Assembly: GCA_030063045.1 (NCBI GenBank)
Contig: JAQSEB010000033.1
Coordinates: 2,790,001-2,854,000 of the forward strand
Reading direction: 5' to 3'
DNA length: 64,000 nt
DNA from: Pratylenchus scribneri
Taxonomy: Eukaryota; Nematoda; Chromadorea; Rhabditida; Pratylenchidae
The notes under the pieces are model-generated. The model saw nothing but the letters and a program-made list of their open reading frames with translations. It ran no database searches and was not told the DNA's origin. Shown here piece after piece: positions 36,577 through 49,800 of this stretch. Both the position numbers and the translations under genes were made by a program. The number at the start of each line of letters is the position of its first letter. Position 1 is the first letter of the stretch.

Positions 36577-37014
36577 TTAAATTCGTTTCCGGTCCATCAT
36601 AATTTTCTCATTGACCTCATTCACTGATCCACTATTCAAATCAAATAGAAAAACGTGTTTATAGTCAGTCCATTTCAATTTCCACCATTCCCACATCAAA
36701 TCAATCGCTCCGGGGGATTCGCCTTGTCTTCGCCTTGGGCCAAATCCGGTTTCCCTTTCACCGATTGGTGGATATGTGGGAATTGGGCTTCCTCGCAGCG
36801 ATTGGGGATATGGTGGATATGTGGGAAGGTGGCGACAATATTTGCCTCCTTCGAGGACTTTTCCCATTCGCCCCTGTGTGGGATTCGGATTCCGTTCATC
36901 CTGAATGAAGTGATTATGTGGCGCGATTTCCCCTTCCCAAATTTTCCCTAATAATCTTAATCCAAATCCCAAGCCCCAGAGGAGTAAATTATTAATCAAA
37001 ATATTTTCGGGCAT
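36577..37014 (-). CDS. Hypothetical protein, single exon, orphan
   Basis: An intact minus ORF with a true ATG encodes 145 aa. Residues 4-25 (NILINNLLLWGLGFGLRLLG) form an amphipathic or membrane-spanning N-terminus. The middle is basic and Pro-rich and contains an internal near-repeat, LPTYPPYPQ and IPTYPPIGE. The C-terminus is WEWWKLKW then KHVFLFDLNS. Codon choice (TTG, CCA, CAA, GGA) resembles the confident genes here. I recognise no family. The opposite strand is also open over 99 codons, which weakens the call. It lies between tandem repeats and a family A copy. Confidence 0.42.
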   Translation of the reverse strand: MPENILINNLLLWGLGFGLRLLGKIWEGEIAPHNHFIQDERNPNPTQGRMGKVLEGGKYCRHLPTYPPYPQSLRGSPIPTYPPIGERETGFGPRRRQGESPGAIDLMWEWWKLKWTDYKHVFLFDLNSGSVNEVNEKIMMDRKRI

Positions 37015-37134
37015 TGTTCAGCTCCAAATCAGATTTCCCTTCATTCTAATCCATTAAATAATCAAAATATTTAATTCCTTTAAATTTGATACAAAATTGG
37101 CCTAATAAGACAATAGAGTCAACCAAATTAATCC

Positions 37135-37635
37135 CAGGGCCGTTCTTTTGGCCATAACTCAAAAAGGAAGAAATCAATTCCAGGAAGGAAATATCTCCTT
37201 TTAAAGCCCTAATAAATCTCCTCTAAAAAGTGGCAAAACAAATTTTTTGAAAATTTAAAACATTTTGTAAAATAAGTGGCTTTTCCTCAAAAAAATCGAG
37301 TTTATAGACTCAGAGACATATAATTTATTGTAAACTATTCAATTTAATAAAATTTAAAATAGCTAAATTGAAGAGGAAAATTTAGGCTATAAAATGATTT
37401 ATTGTCTACCAAGTTTGGCAAATGCCTCGTTGAGTTATTTAGGTAAGAATGGCCCCTGTATTGAAACGCGCGCCTATTTTCTACTCGTTGAGCCGTTCTT
37501 TTGGCCATATCTCAACAAGGAAGTAACCTATTCAGGAAGGCGATATGCCATTTGAAAGCCCTAAATGTCCTCTAAAAAGTGGCTTTTTCTAATTTTTTGA
37601 AAATTGAAAACAATTTATAAAAATAAGCAGCTTTT
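37135..37635. repeat. Family A full copy plus a left half
   Basis: A full copy at 37135-37460 is followed by a left half at 37490-37635 with a near-consensus arm (GGCCATATCTCAACAAGGAA to CCTCTAAAAAGTGGC) and the start of the interior. Confidence 0.85.
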
Positions 37636-37891
37636 CCATTTCATTTGTCTGGGCAAATCAATAAATTGCCAACAATTTTCCCAATCCATTCATCCATTCA
37701 ATCCATCCATTTCCATTATTTTTCCCCGTCCATTTTTCTCCGATTTACGCCTATTTTATTACCCAATCGAATGGCCTTATCGTCGCCTCATTTTTTGCTG
37801 TTCATTTTCCTCCATTTTTAGAGCATATTTTCCCATATTTAAAAAGGCAAAATTAAAACAATAAATTGGCTTCTGTTGTGGAAAATATTAA

Positions 37892-40800
37892 ATGTTGCTT
37901 CGGGCCAAATTGCCCTCCGCCATCGACATTTTCCAGCCGAATGGGAATAAAAATGAACGGGAAAAAATGGAAGGGAGCGAAAGGCGCAACAAAAAGGAGA
38001 AAAAGCGAAGATCGGCACCATTGGGTGCCACGGTCATTACGGAAAAAATGGTGGATCAACAAAATGAAGAGGAGAAAAGGATAAATGGCGATCATGAATT
38101 CGGGCAAACGCCAATGCAACTTTGCCTCGAAAATGCCAATGAAAGCAACGTCGAGTCGCCAACAAAACGACAACAATTTGCGCCACAAAAACCACCTCGG
38201 CAATTCCATTATCTTTCGGTGCAGGTAAACAATTGGAAAAATTTCATGCCATTCTTCCATCATACTACAAAATTCATTCAAAAACATAATCCAAAATCAT
38301 GCGAAAACTTCCACCTCTTTCCCCGAAACAGGATATTTATTGAGTAGCCATTTGAATTCAGAGGTCAATCTTTTGGCCATATCTCAACAAGGAAGCAACC
38401 AATTCAGGAAAGCGATATGCCATTTGAAAGCCCTAAATGTCCTCAAAAAAGTGGCTAATCTAATTTTTTGGAAGCTTAATTATGTTAGGCTTTTACTAAA
38501 AAATTTAAGTTTTTTTAATACTATTAAAACATGATTAATTTAAATAAAATTTGAAATTCATAGCAATTATATTCTAGCCACTTTTTGAAATACTTTTAGG
38601 GCTTCAAATGATATATCATTTGACTATTGCCATGTTGAATTACAGAGGTCAAAAACTAATGGGAACCATAACCAGCAGTACTCTAATTGTCCCCTATCCT
38701 CAATAAATTCCTTTTTAATTCATTTACATTCAAATCAACCAATCCCCATCATTTTCCATGCCCTTACTTCATTCACTTCTAGGTCAGTGGTCAAACAGAA
38801 AGCGGCTTCTTTCCAATTCGGCCACCAATTTTTGTCTCCCACTCCAACCACCACAAATACAATCAACAATGTCCCTCACTCAATCATGTACTTTTCATCC
38901 AAAAATCCCCCAATTTAATTTTATCGTCCAATCCAATCCAATCAAATCCCCGAAAGCCACCGATTTTGGCCACCGCAAAATGTTGTTTGCTTACCAATTT
39001 ACCTTGCCTTTCTCCCCCGTCTATTTTCCTATACATTTTCGCCGTCCAATTTCATTCATTTTGTGGCCATTCTCTCGGCCATTTTCTCCACGTCCGTCCA
39101 TTGGGCCGCCTCCTTCCCCTCCTCACACAAATCAACAATTGGGGAAAACTTTTGGGGCAACGGAGAAAGAAAGTGGCCATTACGAGCCAATAGAGGGAAA
39201 AAAGTGGGCCAAATAAATCAGCAGCCATCGCAATGGTGGACGATTGAAAAAAAGGGGGAAATTGGCGGTGTTAAAGGAAGGGGCGAAACTTTTGCTTCCA
39301 TCTTTTTCCTTTCGTCCATCCTTCAATGGCTATTTGTCTAAAAAACAAAAAATGGCCAAGACCAATAAAAAAATGCTGCCATCGGGCAAATCGTCGTGTT
39401 TAAGGCCTAGGCGGATTGATTGGCTATCAATTCCAGCTAGGACCTAGGAGGCCATTCCATCTCATTAACTTTTTTTTATATCCTGCAATTCAAAAGCACC
39501 CCCAAAAAATTGACTAATTGCCTTCATTCATTTGCCTAATTTTTCCCAAATTGACCACTATAATCCATAGGCTTCATTGATGGCCAGGCCAAAAAATATT
39601 GCCACTGAGAAATGGCCGTATTTCATGGCCTAATAAGGGAAAGCCGGGAATTGATTGGCCATCAAATCCAACTTGGAGGCCATCCTTCCTCATCAGTCAA
39701 TCGCCTTTTTTATACAACAATTTGGCATCCCACCCTTAATCCGAAAAATTAATCACCTTTTTTACTCCTTCATTTCAGTAGCACCAAAAAATTAACTATT
39801 AATTGCGGCCATTCCTTTGGCTCTCCATCGCCCCTCAATTAATCCGCCTCTTCAAATCACCCAAAAAATTGTTGGTTCCAATTGTCCATAGTATCCAAAT
39901 CCAAGGACAATACGCCTGGTAAAAGTTGGTAAAAAAATTTTCATCTCCTTCTGCAAAATTGACCAATTCATCGCCAAATCCTCCCCCCTCCCCAAAAAAA
40001 ACACAACTTTGCCAGCCTAAAAAGCAGCAGAAGCTTCTTCTCTTTCGCATCAAGCTATTCGGCTTCTTATTATTTTGCTATAGCAAATAAATAAGTATCC
40101 CCTACTTCGCCAATCATTTGCCCAAATCGCCTTCGATTTGCCGCGCCTCATCTCTCTGTTACCGCCACCGGCGCCACCCCACGCATGTCCGCGTCAAAAT
40201 CCGGATTTTAAGCTATTGCCCCTCATCAGCCCCTTCCATTTGCCCACGTCTCAATCGTTCCCCCAACTTTCATCGCCCAATCTTCTTCCAACTAACTGCT
40301 TTCTTCTCCTTCCAATCCGCTTCACTAAAATCTTCACAACCCAATCGGCGGATCCCCCAACCCAATTCATCCACTCATTTTTGCGCCCACTGTTGGAAGC
40401 CAAAAAGGCGATTCTTCTGGGATACGAAGGTCATTTTTGTGCCGAAAACAGCAGGAGAAACTTTCACCTTACCCTCTATTAATTATTCACATTAGAAAGG
40501 TTCTTTAAAAGAACCAAAATTAGCCAAATCCCCTTTCAACTTTTTTTCTTTTCGCTTAGAATAATTCCGCCTGTTTGTGTTTTCACTTATTAGAATAATT
40601 CCGCCTGTTTTGTGTTTTCACTTAGAATAATTCCGCCTGTTTTGTGTTTTCACTTAGAATAATTCCGCCTGTTTTGTGTTTCGCTTAGAATAATTCCGCC
40701 TGTTTTGTGTTTTCACTTAGAATAATTCCGCCTGTTTTGTGTTTCGCTTAGAATAATTCCGCCTGTTTTGTGTTTTCACTTAGAATAATTCCGCCTGTTT

Positions 40801-43800
40801 TGTGTTTCGCTTAGAATAATTCCGCCTGTTTTGTGTTTTCGCTTAGAATAATTCCGCCTGTTTTGTGTTTTCGCTTAAAATAATTCCACCTGTTTTGTGT
40901 TTTCGCTTAGAATAATTCCGCCTGTTTTGTGTTTTCGCTTAGAATAATTCCGCCTATTTTGATAGGAAAATAAATCCAAACAATATAGTTAGAATTCCCC
41001 CTTATAAGAAAAAAATAATACACTGATAAAAGCAGCCGAATTCAAAGGGGAAACTTTCTTAAAATTGATTCAATTTTTGCCTCTCAATTCATTGTTTTAA
41101 CTTTTAAATCTATCTAATAAGAAACAAACCGCTTTGCTTTCCTTTCCATTTTTGGCACTCCTCTTTCTCACCTGCCACCTTCTCACTTTCCTCCATTGTA
41201 ATAAAAGGGATTGAATATTTGGCCAAACACACCTCAGTTGAATAGACCAAAAAGTTTGCCTCTACTTCTACATAGATAAGAGGGTCTGTTGTTGTGAAGG
41301 CCGTATAATGTAGCAAACAACATTGAGGGGATAGAAGTCTGCCACTTCATCGCTTTCCAATTTTGGAGGGTGAGCCCGCTACTTTTGGGGCCTCATTTCG
41401 TTTCCTACCATTCGGCTTCTTTCTTACAGCCAAAAATTGAACTCTATTGGGCCAAAATCCTAGCAATAATTTCTTCTTTATGCCTCCCTCGATTTTATTA
41501 ATTTTTGGCCTTCCTTATTCTACTTTTAAACTTTCTCCTCGCCTAATTCATTCAGGAAGCTCCATTTCCCAAAATGACAAAATATTTGGAGGGAATCGAG
41601 AGTCTAAACCAAACCAAGCTTGGCATTGTTCCCATCAAATCTATATTCATCCCTTTCACCTCACTAATTAGTAATTACCTGTGGATGGTCCATATGGCTC
41701 TCCACAGTGGGCCCAAAACTGGAGAAGGGAAATCCTCTCCATTCTCCAAAACCCTTATGGCCCCAAAAGTGGTTGTGGCAATCTCTGCCACCTTGCAATA
41801 CCCTTTTCACTCCATTTCTCCTCACATCGTATCTTCCCTTCCCCATTCTTCGTCCTTTCCCATCTTTTTGCCTCCTCATCCATTCCTCATCGCGGAAATC
41901 GAGAGTCGAGACCAAACCCCGGGGTTGGCATTATTTCCATCACATCCATATTCCTGCCTTTCGCCTCCCACTAATTACCTGTGGGTGGTCCACATGGACC
42001 TCCACAAATAATAGTAGACCCAACCTAAAATAAGAGGAGGGGATCCTCTCCAAACCCCATCGTCCCGAGGCCCAAAAGTGGTTGTGGCGCTCACTCTGCC
42101 ATCTTCCAAATCACATCCTCTTCTTCTTCCATCCTTTCTTCCTCCTCATCCTCATCCCACTCCTCTTCGTCGCGATGTGTCCGCGCACCTTTCTTCGCCC
42201 CCAGCCATCAGCAGCCATAGACAATCTGCAGCCACCTTCACAAATTCACCTATTCCCCCATCTCCACATCGCTTTGGGGGCTACGGCTATGTTGCTTGGC
42301 TGTACCCCCCAGACTGAATCGATCGAAAATCTCCGCTACATTTTTGTGCCTCCCGTCCCAAACGCCCCGCCGGTGGTCGTCTCGTCATCGTCCCTGGCTG
42401 GGGTGACCTTTCCACCCACTTTCGTCTATCTATCTAAACACCTTCTCGCGTCCAATTCTCCAATGTGATTTGCTGCCAAACATAGGCCAAATTAGGGAAG
42501 GAAACTATCTTGCCTCCAAATATTTTGCCATCTCAATTCCATCCTTTCCATTGTGTATTCTGCTAAATATGGTCCAATTTTGATTTTATTACTCATTTTT
42601 GGCCAATCCACCCTTCATTTTGTGCAAATGGCCAAATTTTATTACTCATTTTTGGATGTTCTCATTGCTTTTTTTCCGCCATTTTTGGTTGCCCCATTTC
42701 CTAATCATATATTTTTGGACATTGAACATTATCTTCGCTTTCCTTATCATCCGTTTTGCCCCATTTTCCCCTTTCCTATCAGTCCAAATAATCCCCCAAA
42801 TTCTTTTATTATTTTCCGTTTTCCTTTTTATTGGCCTAAATGCTGAAAGAAGCATGCATATTCATGTAAAAAGTTGTAAACTTTGATCGAGACAAAAATG
42901 TTCAAAAAATGCAAAAAATGAGGAAAATAGCTTAAGGACATTATTGATGGAATTCATAAAATTTCTTTTCACCGTTTCCAATAAAATGAATTAAATCTTC
43001 AAAAAATGCAAAGAAATTGAAAAAAGCCAAAGGGCATTTTTGATGGATTTTTGAAAATCACATAAAAATTTTTTTCCAAATAAAATTTAATGCCAATGCC
43101 CCCAATATTTTGCCATTGAACTGAATTGACAATTTCCCAAAATATCAATTTCAGCAGCTGATCGCCAGCCCCCATCTCCCTTCCCATCAACACCATTCTT
43201 CAATTGGTGAGATCGACCCAATTTCGACCGACACAACAACGAACACAATGCCATCGATGATGCCTTCCTCCTCCATTTCCTACTCCTCACCCCAACAATC
43301 TTCATCCTCCTCCCCAAATCAAACACAAAATTATCAACAAAGGCAAATTCGGCCAATTCGAGTTGCCCAACCCCCACAGCCATTCCCCTCAACGGCAACA
43401 ATGCCTTCAACATCGTTCCCTTCAAGCAGTAGTGGCCAACAAATGCCCAGCTTCATCTCCGTTCCTACCCTACATCCGCACAAAAATTCAACATCATCGG
43501 ATACATCAGTCCATTTTACTAGAAGTGCGGCATCCACTTCAGCGTTGGCTGAACGATTTGGGAGAATGAGGTAGACCAAAAAATGTCATAATAATTATTT
43601 ATATTTTTTTTATTTTTAGAAAATTTTTAATAAAATTATAATAATAAAGGTTATTATTTAGTTTTTTCCTCGAAATAAAATAGTTGATACTTAATAGGTC
43701 TTTCTTTTCGCCTAATGAGCCCAATAAAGAAGTAGACAATTCAGAAAGAAGTTATACCATTTAAAAATCCCTAAATGTCCTCTCAAAAAGCATATTATTA

Positions 43801-46800
43801 TTTACAAAGATATAAAAACAATTCTGTCTGTTTGTGTTTTCACTTAGAATAATTCCGCCTGTTTTGTGTTTTCGCTTAGAATAATTCCGCCTGTTTTGTG
43901 TTTTCGCTTAGAATAATTCCGCCTGTTTTGTGTTTTCGCTTAGAATAATTCCGCCTGTTTTGTGTTTTCGCTTAGAATAATTCCGCCTGTTTTGTGTTTT
44001 CGCTTAGAATAATTCCGCCTGTTTTGTGTTTTCGCTTAGAATAATTCCGCCTGTTTTGTGTTTTCGCTTAGAATAATTCCGCCTGTTTTGTGTTTTCGCT
44101 TAGAATAATTCCGCCTGTTTTGTGTTTTCACTTAGAATTATTCCGCCTGTTTTGTGTTTTCGCTTAGAATAATTCCGCCTGTTTGTGTTTCATTTAATTT
44201 AATTTCACCTGTTTGCCCAAACATTTAACTTTTTAAAGCATTGATTTTTATAAAATTTAAAAAGGAAAAGTTGTAGAGGACACTTAGAGCTTTATAATGG
44301 TATATTGTTTTCCCAGATTGGATATAATCTCGTTGAGATATGAGCCAAAAAGTTGGAAGGCAACAAATAATTCCCTATTGCAAATGATGAAAATGAAGCA
44401 ATGTATTTCAAAAATGCCTTGAGCAATATCATTCTCTTTCTCTTTACTACGATCGAAAAGGGAAGGCAGAAGGCGGATGGGCCTTTTTCCTTTCTATTCC
44501 AAAATATACTGTATCGAAAAAGAAGGCAGAAGGCGGATGGGCCTTTTTCCTTTCTATTCCAAAATATACTGTATCGAAAAAGAAGGCAGAAGGCGGATGG
44601 GCCTTTTTCCTTTCTATTCCAAAATATACTGTATCGAAAAAGAAGGCAGAAGGCGGATGGGCCTTTTTCCTTTCTATTCCAAAATATACTGTATCGAAAA
44701 AGAAGGCAGAAGGCGGATGGGCCTTTTTCCTTTCTATTCCAAAATATACTGTATCTATTATATGCCCCAAGGGAATGATCAAACTCTCCAAAATCCTATC
44801 ATCAGCCTTTTCGACATTTTTTACCATAACTTTGTGACCTATTCAGTTAAACCATCAATTCTTGATATCAAAATGTTCCTCTCATTCAGGCGGATATAAT
44901 AGAATATAAAATTCAATTTTCAATTAGATGATTAACTGACCAAAAGCCATCAAATTTTCTCCCAATTTACTACTGTAATTTAGATTACTGTATATTTTAG
45001 ATTATATTAAATTTGGCTTTATGTTTTTAGTTATAATTTAAAATGACATTTTTTCTTGATGTTTTTTTTATAATTTTGATTTTTTTATTTTTAGCTACGA
45101 AGAACTGATTGATTTGGCTCGAAATCAGCAACGACAAATCGAAGCAAATGAGGCGGAATTGGACGAACGGCGGAAAGCGGTTGCACTTTTTGGGGTGGCG
45201 CGACGGACCGCTGGCAGTGAGACGGAACAACAACAAAATGCAAAAATGTTGGTTTGGCTTGGGGGAAGCCAAAAATGTGGGCGAAGAAATGGGCCCTTAA
45301 AAATTTGGTGGGCGAAAAATGGGACACTGAAGGAATTGAGGAGGAAAATATGGGTGAGGGCCGCGGGGGAAATCAATTATTGGGTACGGCGAGGGTCATT
45401 CCTCCATCTATTTTTCCATTGCGATGTGCCTTTTAAAGAAATAAATATATTCCGAGGAAGGCAAAAAAAAATTGCGGACCCGTTCAACTGGGTGGTGTCG
45501 CTTTTCGCTTATAGTTCATTAAGAACGAAACCGATATAGATGATTTTAGTATCAAATTAAAGAGCGCACTTTTGGCTATCGATTGATATAAAACTTATTT
45601 GGTTTGGTCCAAAATTAGCAGAGTTTTATTTAAAAAACCATTAATTAAGACTATTGTAAATTTTCTTGGTTTTCTAAGCCAAACTTTGCTAATTCTGAAC
45701 CAAAGCAAATAAATTTTATATCAATCGATGACCAAAAGTAAGCTCTTTAATTTGACACCAAAATCATCTATATCGGTTTCGTCCTTAATGAGTTATAAAC
45801 GATAAAGCCCAGTGGAACAGGTCGTTACCCCCAATCCATCCTATCTCAGATTTTCACATTAATCCCTGTTCTAAAGGGTTGTTTTATTTGGTTTGTTGTT
45901 GATTCCATTTCCCAGCCCTTCTTTTGCATTTTTATTGGCTGCGGTTTGACCGTGGCGGCCATCGGCGTCCCAAAAATTGGTGTGAATCATCGCACCCAAT
46001 CAAATCCACCCCCTCACACGCCCCAAATGCGAAAACTTTTGGACAAACCAAACAAAATTTCCATCACATTTCGGACCAATTTAAAAGCAAAAGATTATAA
46101 ATTTTATAAATCTAAAATTTTCAGGCTAATGGCCAGTCTTCGTGCCCAAATTGAACGGGACGAAAAGGAGTTGGCCCAGCTGGGCCATAGCCAAAAAGAG
46201 GCGAAACAACTTCACGAACACAATCAAAACCAGAAACGAGAACTTCAGCAGTTGGAAAGTGAATACGCCCAATATGAACAACAACTGCGCGGTTCCGTGC
46301 AAAAAGTGGATTCCTTGCGGAATCAGCTGGAAATTATGTATCAGAGGCGGGCGGCTGCGGCCGATGCAGCCGTCGCAATGCAACGACAAATCAATGGTGG
46401 AATTGCGGGGTCGATGGATGGAAGGAAGATGTCGGCAGAGAGACGGCCAAAAGCTTCGGTCAGCCCGTTCAAGGTGGGCCTTTTACAATTATTATTATTA
46501 GGACATTTCTTATAATTAGAGATTACCATATTTCTTCTTTAGAAGCCCACTGGCTTATAAGTTTCGAAGCCCAAAAATTGGCAAAATTTGAGGTCGAATA
46601 CTGTTATTTGTCGGCATTTTTGAACAAACTATAACTTTTTTTAGAATACTAAGAAATTTAAAAAAAAACACTAAGAAATGCAAAAAAATTATTTCAAAAA
46701 TTCCAATAAATACAGTACCTCAAAGTCGAGGGTGGGCTTTTATTAGGAGGTGGCCTTTTAATAAAGGAAATGGTACTTGTTGATCCTATTTCAATAATTA

Positions 46801-49800
46801 CAGTTTTTGTCCGTGATTTCTGTTCGACATTCCCGAATAATTTTTCTAAGTTAGGTTTACATCCCCTTTTTTCGTGAGTAGGGTATTATGGTTAGGGTAA
46901 CGTGAGATGATTTTTACTCCATCATAACCATAGCCCATTCCCGAATGACCCTAACACTAAATCTGACGACTCATAAGGGGGCGGGAACCTTCTCTTTCCA
47001 AAAAAAGGGATGTAAAGTGTAAACCCGAGACAAGTACCGCGAGGAAATACGGTAATTAAAAAATTTTTATTGATTAGACTTTTTTCTAATTAGGGATTAG
47101 ACATTTTTATTTGTGAAATTGACTAAATTTCAACCCATAATTTTGCAGTCTTCCGAATCACAAAGCACCGCTGGACAAGATGAACCGGATTGTTCATCGA
47201 TAGTGGCAAAGAAAGCGATCGCTAATCAGCCATCAACTTCATCCGCACATCAACCACCGCCGCTTCCACAAAAATCCACCACCTCAATTCAAACCATCAA
47301 TTGGCGCAGAGAATATCAGCCAAACAATGATTTTACCTACCAAAATGGCAGCGGCGGTGGTTCTTCGCTGCTTCCACCGGCGGTCGATAAAATCAGCCTC
47401 CGGCGAAATTCCATAAATCAGGCCAAACGAAATTCACTGATTTCGGAGAGTGGCGATGAACATGTTTTGGCCCTGTTGTTGGCTGAACAACGCCGCGGGG
47501 GCAAAACGCACATGTCTTTTGGCCGGTCATGGGATGGCCAACTGGGCATTGGAGGATTAGGGGGTGGTGGCAGTGGAGGAGGATTGGTGGCAAATGCCAA
47601 AGCCAGTTTGGGCTTAAACGACAAAAATAACAGCTTGGGCCATAGAAAAGAGTTGGGGCGAGAGCCAGGAAAACTGTTGAAGAAAGAAGAAAATGCCAAA
47701 CAGTCAAAAGTGGCGATGAACACGGTGACAGTCAGCACTGAGCCGGAGTCATTGGACCAACCAGAAGTGGTAGAAGAACCACCGAAACATCAAATTTACC
47801 CGAAATTATCACCGGTGAAAAGCAACAGTGCGAATGGATCACCGGTGAAAAACAGCGTTAAAAATGTGTCCCCGTCGAAGAAGGCGGCAACATTGCCATC
47901 CGAAATGGATTTTAACGAATTTAACAGGACATTTGATCAACAGAAGAAGAGGGATAAGGAGGAAGAAGAAGATGAAGAAAAGAAGGAAGAAGTTATTTCT
48001 AGGGAAAGTAGCAGTGAAAGTGAAGAAGAATTGGAGGAAAAATTGGTACCAAAAATGGCCAAAAATGATGAAAATGAAGTACAAAATATTGTGATTTTGG
48101 AGGATATTGAGGAAAAGAATGCAGAAAAGGAAGAAGATGGAAAGGAAGCAAAGTCCCAAAAGTATCAATTTGAGGAAGAAGAAGAGGATAAAGGCCTTGC
48201 AAATTGTGGCCAAATGTTGGGCGAAATCCAACTGCGATTGGACGAGAGCATGGCCAAATTGGCAGCAAAATTGGAGGAGGAAGAGGAGGCGACCACTCTT
48301 GATGGAGAGAATAGGATTATCTCGGTGTCGGATGAAGAAAAGGATGAAGATGATGATGGGCCACTGCCCAATAGTCCAACAATTTCGAACGATTCAGTGC
48401 CATCCGAGGAAAATCAGGAATTTCAAGTGATTTTACACTAAATTAAATTAATTAATGGGGAATATTAGACAAAAACATTGGAAATATCGAAATAATTGTG
48501 TCCAAAAATTTATCCTATAGCCAATAAATCTTATATTTTCAATCAAAAATCTCATCAAAATGTATTATTTGATTATATTTTGGCTTTGGGTTTAATCAAT
48601 TTTAAATCAGTTTTGAACCATTAAACCAAAATAGGTTTAAACCGTTTAATACCCTTTTATTTTGACCAAACCATTAAAAATTATATTCCATTCAATGCGT
48701 TTTGACCAGCTCTATCTCTATCCAATTTGGATATATTTGGTTTGTGAATGTAGAACAAACCATTAAACCATTATAATTATTTTTGTACTATTTTTCGGCA
48801 AATTAAATGCTAATGAGCCCATTTTAAATTATAATTCAAAAATTTATTAAATATTTATTTCCATAGTTTGACAAATCGTGGCAACCTCAACCCAGCGGGG
48901 CCAAAAGCATTTTGCGGAGGCAGCAAGGTGGCAGAAATGGCAACAAAAGACGGGTCAAAATTGATTTGATTGTCCTTTTCTTGGATGTCGCCTATGAAGG
49001 CCATTACGATGATTTGGTGGAATTGGTCGAGTCTGGACAGGTAAATTTGGATACTAAACTTTTAGCCTAAAAATTTATAAAAATTTTAACCTTAAAAATT
49101 TTAGCCTAAAAAACTAAAAATTTTAGCAAAATTTTAAAAAATTTTTAGCCTCAAAATTATTAAAAATTTATTTTACTTTTTAAAAATTTTACTTTTAATT
49201 TGCTTTTTGAATTAAAATTAATATAAATTCGTTAAGATTGAGAACATTTCGGTGGCCAATAGTGAGGGAATTACGGCATTGCATTATGCCATTTGCGCGG
49301 ACAATATCCAAATTGTGCGTTTCCTCATTGAGCATGAGGCGGATGTGAATGCCATGGACTTTGATGCGTGGTCACCTCTTCATTGTGGTCTGTGAATAAA
49401 TTTATATATTAATTTAATTAACTAATTAATTCGGCTTGATTGTTTTATTGGCAACCTTTTTGATACTAAATATTGTATTCCCTATTCCATCTAGAAATGT
49501 AATGTAGAATTTATAAAAAAAATACATAAAAGATGGCTAGGCTACCAAGCACGAAAAATTTTCCTTTGATCTAAATTTCATAAATTTAAATAAAAATGAT
49601 ATATCGCATTCTCAGTTTGGTTATAACCTGGCTGAGATATGGGTCAAAAAGTTATGCGTGTATACTGTATACTTAATCGTCGGCAGTTGCCTCCTTTTCC
49701 TTCATAATATTACCCGAGGGAAAATTCATAGTTGTTTTCCCTCCATTTTCACAACAAATGGCATACCCCAAACCGTATTCCTCTTTTCTTCTTGTAGAGA

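Noticed and set aside
40551..40965. CRISPR-like regular repeats
   Set aside because: Units are head-to-tail with no unique spacers, in a eukaryotic, intron-bearing context; this is a minisatellite.
41447..42468. Long Pro/Ser/His-rich plus ORFs
   Set aside because: They cross a 305-bp tandem duplication and C-rich DNA; two or three frames are open at once.
43155..43247. Treating this only as 5' UTR of ape-1
   Set aside because: The frame is open without stop back to a good acceptor and matches the phase of an upstream coding exon, so I modelled it as coding, with the alternative stated.
44401..44899. ORFs over the 60-bp repeat on both strands
   Set aside because: The unit length is divisible by three and lacks stops, so open frames are an artefact.
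47839..48371. Hydrophobic minus-strand ORFs antisense to ape-1
   Set aside because: They are the complement of the acidic Glu/Asp-rich ape-1 exon.
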